Origin: Pictodentalium vernedei
Lineage: Eukaryota; Mollusca; Scaphopoda; Dentaliida; Dentaliidae
Reading direction: 5' to 3'
NCBI GenBank assembly: GCA_031216915.1
Contig: CM062288.1
Coordinates: 181,686,596 to 181,750,595 of the forward strand
DNA length: 64,000 bases
Shown here: in pieces, positions 44,901 through 54,060 of the stretch
Position numbering within the stretch: the first letter of the stretch is position 1
How the letters are laid out: each line of letters begins with the position of its first letter
The notes under the pieces: generated by a model
Told to the model about the DNA's origin: nothing
Seen by the model: only the letters and a program-made list of their open reading frames with translations
Databases searched by the model: none
Position numbers and translations under genes: made by a program

Positions 44901-46553
44901 GAGAAACTATGTCCTCCCCGCAAAGAACCTCGTCCCGTCGGCTTAGGGGCGCCTGACCTATAATCTTGGTCAAACCTATGCCCCTTTCCCGAGTCGGTAT
45001 ACTGACGACCTCCAGAGAAATTATAAGAGGGTTTCTTGTACCCTCGTGAGGAGTTCCCTTTAGATGACTTAGAAGCGGAACGGCCTCGCTTACCCCAGTC
45101 CGCTGAAGCGTGTTGAGGAGACACCGACTTAAATAGCAGTGCACTGGAAGCTTTCTTTGTAGCCTGCTCATAGACTAACGAAAGCTTGTCGTCAAACAGA
45201 GTATGTCTGGAAACAGGAGCGACTCGGCGAGAGCTTCTCACCTTGTCATCCATAAGTGATTATGATGCAAGGGCAGCATCATGTGTGATCAACTCCAAAT
45301 TTGCCACTGTCAGGGCAGAGTTGTACGTAGCAAAAATAACTGCCCTGGAAAGAACTCTAAGTGAGGAACAAACGTCCTCAAATTCCTTCCCATTAAGATG
45401 TTGCGCAATAGCTCTGGTAAGGTGATCTGCGTAGGACATCACATCCAGATTCGCTCTATTGGATGAAATAGCACATTCCATCATTTCTGAGTGTATACTG
45501 AATGATGCAGGTAGGGACATATCTAAATCCCCGGCCTGCTCATCAAAATGCAGAGGAGCTCTATGGACATCCTCTCCAACCGTTTTAATTCACTTATCCA
45601 TTACCGAGACTTGAGGAGCAGCGGTCTTCTGTTTTTTCGCCACTTGCTGCTCCTGGGATGAAGATCCGGAGATAGATCTCTTCTCCAAACGTCCTGATGA
45701 TCGAAGCCGCGGATCGCTAGCTACCGGATGATCCGACTTCAAGGGCGAAGACTGGCTCCGTCTTCACGCAGCTGGCTGGATATCCAAAGTCGGGTAGCTG
45801 GTATGTGCTCGTGTATGCTTTTGTAACGTAGCGGAGGAAGCCGTGACTGTAGCCGACCCCAGCTGCAGTCTAGACGGAGCGTCCTGAGCGGCGGGTGTGG
45901 ATGTATGCTCCAGCTCGTGCAAGTTTCTCAAAACAACATTTGGCCCCAAATGTTTTTGGGTAAGAGAGGGGTCTCTCCTGCTTGTGGTTTGTCAAACCTC
46001 GCTGAGCATCCCAAAAAGAAACTTGCTGACTTCCACCCTATTTCTGTAGTCGCTGGGTGAGCTTTTGATTTTGAGGTGCTCGCTCTACCCAAATCTACAC
46101 TTCCTTCGACCGCAACAGACTTACCCGGGGTCACGGCTCCCATGGGCAGAGTAACTGCTTTACCGGTCGAGTTAGCTGCTTAAAAGGAATTAGAACACTA
46201 ACTAGAGGCTTTATCCCTTGCTTAATATTCATGAGCACCTTTGCAGCTAGCTCTGTTTGCTCATCAGAGCGTGACGACCGTAGCACACTTTTGATGGGTG
46301 TCACAAAACCATCACCATGATCTTGTTCGTCTGAAAAAGAAACAGAAAAACTCGAATTATCTTGCGGTGAGAGCTCCGGCATAGGAACCTCACTGCCAAC
46401 AACGTATTGTGACACCCGTCTCCAACGTTTGTCATACCAATGTACACATGTAGGACAAGAATCCGTAGGAGTGCATCGACTACAGGCAAGGCAACAAGCA
46501 TGTAAATCCGAGGTTGACTTCCTCGCCTTGCATTTAGAGCAGTAAGCTTTCAT
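44870..46553 (-). pseudogene. DIRS copy 2 gag remnant
   Basis: Starts MKAYCSKCKARKSTSD; the Cys cluster (Cys-x2-Cys, then Cys-x2-Cys-x2-Cys-x5-Cys-x2-Cys) is conserved despite about half the residues having changed, which argues that it was selected. Further blocks are VMSYADHLTRAIAQHLNGKE (45.4 kb) and a Ser/Arg/Gly-rich C terminus (44870-45253). It is shorter than copy 3 gag through internal deletion. Confidence 0.85.
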
Positions 46554-46652
46554 AATTACAATCAAAATACAAAGTCGATAGCACTCCTACAAACTCCACA
46601 ATAAAATATATGATAAAGATAAATGAATAATAGCAATCAAAATTAAATTCGA

Positions 46653-48419
46653 ATGAAAGTGTCAATGACACTGTAGCTCAACTCAACTTGTCAAGACATG
46701 TACATGTATAGTATGTAACACAGCAATGACAAACATCTAGGTAATGACCTGATAACAAAGGTACATATAAAGTATTGTAACGGTCGGTACATGAATACTG
46801 GCTGTAGCCTGTAACAAATGTGTACGTAAAGTATTGTAAAGTGGGTCTGACTGAACCCCAAAATATTTGTTCTCGATAACAAAGGCACCCCAAAACACAC
46901 TCATTCCTGTCCCAAGGTGAAAACAAAGGTACCCAAGAAGTTTCGTGAAGATCAGTTATTAAATTCGAGTTGTATAGAAGTTGTGACAAAAAACTGATTG
47001 GACTTAATTTCGGTACAAAATGGCCACTGGCAGCCATCTTGAATTTTGGACCTTACTCAGAAACACTCATTCTCGTCCCAAGGTGATAACAAAGGTACCC
47101 AAGAAGTTTCGTGAAGATCGGTTGATAAATACAGCCTCTAGCCCGAGCCGTATTGACATGTGCACTTACAGTGTATAAGTAGCACTAAATAAATCAAAAT
47201 TCATCTAATTTGCATAATTTCTGCACGAGAAAAAAACCCGTACTATATGTGATGTATTCCATGTTACTAAACATTCATACAAAAATTTATTCAAATCAGA
47301 ACTTTCATACAGAAGTTCTGTACAAAAGACTGATTGCACTAATTTGGGTACAAACTGGCTGCTGGTGGCCATCTTGAATTTCGGACCACACCCCAAAACA
47401 CTCGTTCTCATCCCACGGTGATAACAAAGGTACCCAAGAAGTTTCGTAAAGATCGGTTCATAAAAATGGCCTCTAGCCTGAGCTGTATAGACGTTGGTAC
47501 AAAAAACTGATTAGACCTAATTTCGGTACAAAATGGCCACTGGCAGCCATCTTGAATTTCGGACTGCACTCAGAAACACTCGTCCTCGTCCCAAGGTGAT
47601 AACAGAGGTACCCAAGAAGTTTCGTGAAGATCGGTTGATAAATACAGCCTCTAGCCCGAGCCGTATTGACATGTGTACTTACTGTGTGTAAGTAGCACTG
47701 AAAAAATCAAAGTTCATCTAATTTGCATAATTTCTGCACAAGAAAAAAACCTGTATTATATGTGATGTATCCCATGGTACTAAACATTCATACAAAAAAA
47801 TATTCAAATCAGAGCTTTCATGTGGAAGTTCTGCGCAAAAATCTGATTGCCCCTAAATTTTGAACAAAATGGCTGCCAGCGGCCATCTTGAATTTTGGAC
47901 CGGACCCCAAAACACTCGTTCTCGTCCCACGGTGATAACAAAGGTACCCAAAAAGTTTCGTAAAGATCGGTTCATAAATGTGGCCTCTAGCCCGAGCCGT
48001 ATTGGCATTTGCACTGACAGTGCTGGAAGTAACACTAAATAAATCAAAGTTAGTCCAATTTGCATAATTTAAGCACGAGAAAAAAACCTTTCTGATATGT
48101 AATGTATCCCATAGTACTAGACATTCATATAAAAAATTATTCAAATCAGAGCTTTCATATGGAAGTTCTGTACAAAAAACAGATTTCTGCATCGTCGGTA
48201 CAAAATGGCGGCTAGCAGCCATCTTGAATTTTGGACTGCACCCCAAAACACTCGTTCTCGTCCCACAGTCATAACAAAGGTACCCAAGAAGTTTCGTAAA
48301 GATCGGTTCATAAATACGGCCTCTAGCCTGAGCCGTATCCAATTGTTGACGGACGGACAGACGGACAACGGGCCATAACAAAAGCTCAAATTTGGCTTCG
48401 CCAAAGTTGAGCTAAAAAT
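46653..48419. mobile_element. Array element B nested in DIRS copy 2
   Basis: ATGAAAGTGTCAATGACACT to CAAAGTTGAGCTAAAAAT, same termini and same core modules as 29294-30949. It interrupts the DIRS leader between AAAATTAAATTCGA and TAAACCAAAAAATTTTTTG. The 187-codon open frame at 47818-48381 is a by-product of the array. Confidence 0.85.
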
Positions 48420-49273
48420 TAAACCAAAAAATTTTTTGAAATTTTTTTTGAAAAATGCCTAAGTTCCCCAAAGGAACATGATGAGCCCAAGGGCCTCCCG
48501 ATAGAGCCTAAGTGTGGACAAAATCCAAATTTTTGAGCTGCACTACAGGAATCATAATCAATGTATCCTACAGTAATCCTACAGTAATATAATACTAAAT
48601 ACTACTTATATTTGAGGACATTGCCAATGTAAACAATGTCAAAGGAGAAAACCGGAAACAACGGTCATGATTAGCCATTGTGCAAAAGGATGTGACCTTA
48701 AACACCAATAAAAAATAAAAACCAGAAACAAGACATCAGGCATGCAAAAAGGCCCAAAGTCAGTAACCGATTTAAATGCTACCAGATGTAAAGCTAGATC
48801 TTCATACGAAGAAAAAACGATACATTGGATAGAAGATGCAAGACCAAAATGACCTAACAACCCTAGAGTGAGGACCTAACCATGGGGATAAACAGAATAA
48901 ACATTCTGTAATACACGTTAAACTCCCAAGAAATTTAATAAAAAAATCAATAAAAAATAGCCAAAAAGCTTAGGAGTTTAACAGGAGGGCTTCAAGGAAG
49001 GATACGGAAGGAACACTTAACAAACAGTGGATAAATCATTAGCAAGAATGATAATGTCAGGCGTTTGTCCCGAAATTGGGAAACATGAAATAATTTTTAT
49101 AATTATTATAAAGTTACAGCCCTGAACGTCTGTAACCACCGTTGTTCACTTCCATCATCCATTTACAGCCTTGGATCCTCCAATTCTTTCATTGATTTGT
49201 GTCTGGCATCCTCAAAAAGGAGATTTTAAAGCACAGATGTCAGATCATTGTTACTGACTTTAGGGCCAAACAA
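48420..49273 (-). other. DIRS copy 2 leader (rest)
   Basis: Aligns loosely with the leaders of copies 1 and 3. Includes a plus-strand SINE tail scrap at 48662-48716 (GGTCATGATTAGCCATTGTG .. ACACCAATAAAAAATAAAA). Confidence 0.55.
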
Positions 49274-49948
49274 AGAATGATGATTTGTGCCAATTTCGGT
49301 ATCTTCCTGGATACTGCGCATGCACAGATCACAAAAGTATAGAGGACCAGATAAACTTATTTTTATTCGGTTTTGTATGCAAATTTTGGGGATTGGGGGC
49401 AAAATTTGTGTTTGGCCCTGAATTAAATTGAGTTAGCACCAACTAGTCTGGGCCATTGGTTGTGGTATAAAAATATGAAATATTTATTGTGGCATATCAA
49501 CATGGATGTTTGTTTTTACTTATTCAGCCTTGATTTCAATGTATTTTCTTATGAAATCTTATGAAATCGCTGGTGTAAATTTTCTGTGATTACACCACAA
49601 TTTGATTGTGAGAGGGCGACAACTTTAATGATCACAGTATAACAGCAGCCTGACTCCCTATTTTATAAAAAAGTACAGTATTCTCTTTGTTAAATATGAG
49701 TGCAATTCATCAAAAAGAATCGAATTAGGGGTAGTAAAATGCACTCATTTCTGTCATGCAAGATATGTTAAATATTTAAGTTGTAGACTTAAACAAACTT
49801 AATTGGATATCTCTCAACTGGTAGAGTGCTGGAAGCCCATATTTGGGCTTTATTCTGAAGTGCATGTACCACATCTTAAAGGCTTCATATTCTGTGGATT
49901 TGCTTCATTTTATCTTCGAAGTTAAATAATTTAATCACCATGAACTTG

Positions 49949-50248
49949 CCTTGTTACAATTCATGGGAGAGTGCCTGTAGGCACTCTCCCATGAATTGTA
50001 ACAAGGCAATGACATGCAAACAAATTCTGACAACCCAAAATAACTTAGCACTCTACCAGTTAACTGGTAGATTGCTGGAAGCTCATATTTGGGATCTATT
50101 CTGAAGTGCAGGTACTGCAACTAAAAAGCTTCAAATTCAGTGGCTGTGCTTCATATCTTTGAAGTGATATTATTTAGTCTGTTAGGATTTGCCCTGTTAC
50201 AATTTATAGGAGAGTGCCCACAGGCACTTTCCCATGAATTGTAATAAG
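49949..50248. repeat. Two fold-backs of GAGTGC type
   Basis: 49949-50004 is a near-perfect palindrome (TTGTTACAATTCATGGGAGA .. CTCCCATGAATTGTAACAA). 50193-50248 is a decayed second copy. Their flanks (CTGGTAGATTGCTGGAAGC, TTTGGGMTYTATTCTGAAGT) repeat, so the surrounding 230 bp is duplicated. Confidence 0.8.
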
Positions 50249-50990
50249 ACAAAGACAACTGAACAAATTTTGATGGTAAAAACTAATTTAGCACTCTACC
50301 AGTTAATTGAATATCCCTATTAATTGGATTATGTAAACAGCACTTAATCGAATATCCCTATTAATTGGACACATCTTAATTGAATATCCTTATCAGCTGG
50401 ATATATATTGAAAATCCCTGTTAACTGGATGTCGTTCAACTGAATATCCCTGTTAACTGGATTATGTAAATATCACTTAATTGATTATCCCTGTTAATTC
50501 TATATATATCTTAATTACGGAATATACACATTAATGGGATATATCTTAATTGAGTATCCCTGTTAATTGTTTACATCTTAATTGAATATCCGTTTTGATT
50601 GTGTATAACTTCCAAACACAAAACCATATCCCATATTTTCAGTACACATTTAATTTGCTAACAACTGCATACAGATTATCGTGTATACTCCTGCTAACTA
50701 AATAAAAAATCTTGCAATAGATGGATGAATTAGTCTGACAATCACCACATTATCCTTGTTTTTCACCCATTTGGCCTCAGAACATCCAATGCAGTCATTT
50801 ACTCTATTATATCTTGTATGACAGAGCTCTATGAGCTCTGTCAAATAAGATATAAAGGAGTGAATGTTCAGTTCATCTCTAGAATAAAGGAAAGTGACCA
50901 AATCTCTGTTAATTGAATACTCCTGTTAATTGAATAATTTTCATTGGCAAAGAGGCTATTCGATTAAGAAGGTTCCCCAAATGCCTATTT
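50249..50990. repeat. AATATCCCTGTTAATTGGAT repeat tract and CAGTGGA-element end
   Basis: About ten copies of a 20-30-bp motif built on 'TTAATTGAATATCCCTGTTA' fill 50290-50600. A GACAGAGCTCTATGAGCTCTG palindrome is at 50821-50845, and the outer 80 bp of a CAGTGGA-type element lies at 50908-50985, about 25 bp from the next exon. Confidence 0.7.
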
Positions 50991-51009
50991 AAAGAAAGCA
51001 ATATCTCAC

Positions 51010-51123
51010 CTCTGTGTCTTTGGCTAAAGTGGAAAGCAACTTTTCCTTCTCTTCTTCGCCAATCTGGATTCGAACACCATCATTAACAAAATCATTATCT
51101 TTGTATGTGGGTAAGTTCTTGGC
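51010..51123 (-). CDS. PIP4K2: PIP4K2 internal coding exon
   Basis: Exon of 114 nt, phase 0 at both ends, with acceptor TTGTATATAG and donor GTGAGATAT. It encodes 38 residues starting AKNLPTYKDNDFVNDG and ending LLSTLAKDTE. Vertebrate PIP4K2 has AKELPTLKDNDFINEG at the same place, after the ASDKEK segment and right before FLAQL, which is where the exon at 31283 takes over. The preceding exons (N-lobe, YRKYDLKGS segment) were not found between 51123 and 64000 and presumably lie to the right. Confidence 0.95.
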
Positions 51124-51170
51124 CTATATACAACAAAAAAATATAAACTCTCAAATATTCCATTCAAGTT

Positions 51171-51346
51171 TAACCCTTTACCCAATGCAGACGATTTCAA
51201 AATTTATTATTTTAAATATCATTTTTAAAATTTTTTCGAAAAATTTCAACAAAACCATATCATGTGACCCATCTTTGGAACGAGCTCGACGAGCTCGTTC
51301 CAAAGATGGGTCACATGATATGGTTGTGTTAAAATTTTTCGAAAAG
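51171..51346. mobile_element. TTAA MITE, left part, split by DIRS copy 3
   Basis: TTTAACCCTTTACCCAATGC then the hairpin CATATCATGTGACCCATCTT / its complement. It stops at CGAAAAG. The remaining 72 bp of the MITE is at 58491-58562 on the far side of the DIRS element. Confidence 0.9.
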
Positions 51347-51383
51347 TTAAAAAATTTATAGTAATTTATATATTTTTTATACT

Positions 51384-51573
51384 TACCAATGACCCAGACT
51401 TAGCTGGTGCTAACTCTAACAAAACCAGGGCCAAACACAAATTTTGCCCCCCAATCCCCAAAATTTGCATCCAAAACCAAAAGAAATCATGTCCTATAGG
51501 ACCTCCATACTACGCCCCCACTGCGCATGCGCAGTGTCAAGGACGTCCCGAAATTGGCGCCAATTATCATTCT
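51384..51573. repeat. DIRS copy 3 ITR (3' end)
   Basis: 190 bp, apparently identical to the reverse complement of 58288-58477. Contains CCAAT at two places, TGCGCATGCGCA at 51522-51533 and GGCGCC. Just outside, the minus strand reads ATTGGTAAGTATA, a near-consensus splice donor facing the host transcript. Confidence 0.95.
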
Positions 51574-51648
51574 TACTGGCAGTGCCTGGTCAGCACTATG
51601 TACTCAGCGGGGAGGCAAGAGTTCCCAACTCCTGGGAGGGCCATCCCC

Positions 51649-51733
51649 GTCTGGGTCATTGGTAAGTATAAAAAATATATAAATTACTGTAAATTTTTTA
51701 ACATTTTTATACTGTACCAATGACCCAGACTTA
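51649..51733. repeat. DIRS copy 3 internal complementary region
   Basis: GTCTGGGTCATTGGTAAGTA then TAAAAAATATATAAATTACT is complementary to the left terminus (one mismatch), and ATTTTTATACTGTACCAATG then ACCCAGAC to the right terminus. The two halves meet near TTTTTTAAC|ATTTTT. Confidence 0.92.
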
Positions 51734-52482
51734 ACTGAATAGTAAAAAGGCTGGAGGGCCTAGGACATAGAGGAAAATCCAATAAGCTCAACTACAAAAT
51801 AAAGAGGTAACCCCTTAAGGAGAAAAGGAGTATTAGGCTTTACATGTATCTTTCTTATTTAATATTAAATTAGAAAGATACAATACCCTTAATAATTGTG
51901 CACAATAATATTCATGTTCTCTATTAACATCCAGTATAACCCTTATACTAATTACTTTTAAAGTAAGCCAATAAATAAAGTAGTCCAGAGAATTGAGACT
52001 CTTTATAATCTTTTAAAAGTGTCCGAGTATTGTATATTAAAGCCCGTTTGACACTTGACATATACAAATGCTTCACACCGAGCTACACTTTAAAAATAAG
52101 ACATGAATGAATTTTAACATTAATATTACACTTTAAAACCATCCCGGAAGCGACTCAGAAATACTGACTTTGGAGGAGGCATTCCCTTGCTTTTCACTAT
52201 AAAGCAGGTGACCTAAGGGAACACCCGCAAGCCCGCCCCCCCCCCCCCCCCCAACCCCACCCCCCCTTGCCCTGGGTCAAATAGCCCAGAGCGAAGAGGG
52301 CAGCCGGACGGAGTCACTGCCGGAACAGAAAGCCTGCATAACTATAGTTGCAACTGTTTAGTGGACGACATTCTGAGCAACAGATAACGGACCTAAACAA
52401 TGCAGGTCTCCAGAAATGGACTCAATATTTCTGAGATAAAAATTCGTGAATGTGGATGGCTGAGACCAATAAGCAGCCTTCA
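51734..52482 (-). other. DIRS copy 3 3' non-coding, including out-of-frame YR end
   Basis: 52300-52482 still encodes, in another frame, the block KAAYWSQPSTFTNFYLRN with the presumed nucleophile tyrosine codon at about 52436-52438. The remaining part is non-coding with a C-rich tract at 52227-52266. Confidence 0.75.
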
Positions 52483-54060
52483 TTAAATCTGTAATACAAC
52501 ACTATTAGCATAAGCCCAAGAAGTAGCAAGAGCTCTTACTTCATGAGCGGAAATCTTAAGCACAGACTGCTGAGAAGAAGATAAACTCTCATAAGCAGTA
52601 CGGATAGTTAATTGAATCCATCTAGCAATAGAATGGACCGAAATGTCCCTTCTATTAGGCATCAAAGACAGAAAGAAACGTTTCCGTCCCTTTCTGATAA
52701 ACTGAGATCTCTGTTTATAGATACGTAACGCTCTAACAGGACAGAGTAAAGGCCTACGCCCGTCTGAAGACGGAAGAGCCTTAATAACAATAGGTTCCGG
52801 ATATTTATTAGGAGCCTGATTCTTAGCTAAAAAACCCACATTAGTAGTGAAGGTGATAGTGTTCCCGACACTACGATAGTGAGAATCATCCACCGACAGT
52901 GCATGAAGCTCACTGACTCTTCTAGCAGAAGAGAAAGCTAAGAGAAAAGCTGTCTTATAAGATAAGAATTTGAAATCTACTGTCCCAAGAGGTTCAAATG
53001 GCTTTTCCTTCAATTTAAGAAGAACCCAAGCTAAATTCCATTTAGGAATTAATCTAAGAGTTCTGGGTCTATTTATCGAGAAGTTTCTAACCAACTTAGA
53101 TAAAGAGACATTAGATCCAATTTGTAAACTATCATGATGTGCATAGGTATCAGATAACATAGACCTATAACCCTTAATAGTAACAGGCTGCAGTTTGATT
53201 TCGTCAAACAAGTATACTAGAAAGTTTGCAATGTCTGGTATAGAGGGATCAAAAATATCTACAGAATGATCCCAACACCAACGACGAAAAACCTTCCACT
53301 TAGCCGCATAGTTTAGCGAAGAGGAGGTCCTCCTACAGTTAGAAATTGCGTCCACTGCTCGTCCTGTAAAGTGCTTGCCATGCAAGAAGGACCGCACAAC
53401 GGAAAAACGCGAAGGTTGAGACCTTGCGGGTTGTGATGGAGTTGACGCGATTTCCCCTGCGAAAGAAGATCCTCCCGTGGAGGAAGCTTTCGCGGTAGGT
53501 CCCACAACAGACACCTGAGTAGATTTATCCACGGTCTCTGTGGCGACAGAGATGCTACCAACAGAATCTTGCATTGAGATTGTTTTATCTTTAGCAATAC
53601 TTGTTGAATTAACGGCGCTGGAGGATACGCATATCCTATTATTCCGTCCCAAGGGATCGACAGAGCGTCTACTGCAAATGCTCTTGGATCCGGACACGGA
53701 GACACATACGTCTGCAACTGATTGTTGAGATGTGTCGCAAATAAGTCTATCATTGGCCGTTCCCATTGGTAGCAAATCTGATTGAATACTTGTTTGTTGA
53801 GAGTCCACTCCGACGGCAACAAGCGACCCTTTCGTGAAAGGGAGTCTGCTAGCACATTCAGACGACCCGGTATGTGACGGACCGAAAGAAGAACCTGATG
53901 TTCTAGCGCAAACAGAGGGATTCTTTCCGTTAGATTGAACAACGGAACTGAATGAGTGCCTCCCTGATTCCGTATATACGCCACTACTGTCGTATTGTCG
54001 GATAGGATTTGGACATGAGCATTGTGAATAATGTCCATCCAATGACGTAACGCAAGCCAA
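52483..54060 (-). pseudogene. DIRS copy 3 tyrosine recombinase ORF, frameshifted near its 3' end
   Basis: Open frame of 525 codons, minus strand. It overlaps the RT-RH ORF by about 750 nt in the -1 frame; the first ~160 codons are probably just overlap. Residues about 220-345 (VRSFLHGKHF .. SKLVRNFSIN) form the SAM-like core-binding part. The catalytic part has the first Arg in SSARRVSELHAL (about 380) and HxxR in ISAHEVRALATSWAY (506-509). The frame then ends at VVLQI because one base is missing near 52497 compared with copy 1, so the C-terminal tyrosine block is lost. YR enzymes integrate the circular cDNA in DIRS elements. Without the tyrosine this protein should not be active. Confidence 0.9.

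Larger units (their letters stand above)
41722..49476 (-). mobile_element. DIRS-type retrotransposon, copy 2 (decayed, different subfamily)
   Basis: ITRs 41758-41948 and 49274-49460 are inverted but diverged; ICR 42019-42099. Termini differ from copies 1 and 3 (TTGTGGTATAAAAATAT instead of TACAGTATAAAAATA; CAATGGCCCAGACTAG instead of CAATGACCCAGAC), so it is a separate subfamily. Gag, RT-RH and recombinase are broken by many stops and frameshifts. A 1.77-kb array element is nested in the leader at 46653-48419. Confidence 0.9.
31284..51009 (-). other. PIP4K2 intron (19.7 kb) hosting DIRS copies 1 and 2
   Basis: Phase 0 intron between GACACAGAG|GTGAGA and CTTTCAG|TTC. Two DIRS copies, an array, MITEs, a SINE and fold-backs fill it. 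31284-31611 and 49477-49948 hold nothing I recognise; 38969-39400 includes only AT-rich DNA. Confidence 0.9.

Noticed and set aside
47818-48381. 187-codon open frame in the array inside DIRS copy 2
   Set aside because: The peptide (RGRIYEPIFTKL repeated) follows the tandem unit and appears in several partial copies; it reflects repeat structure, not a gene.
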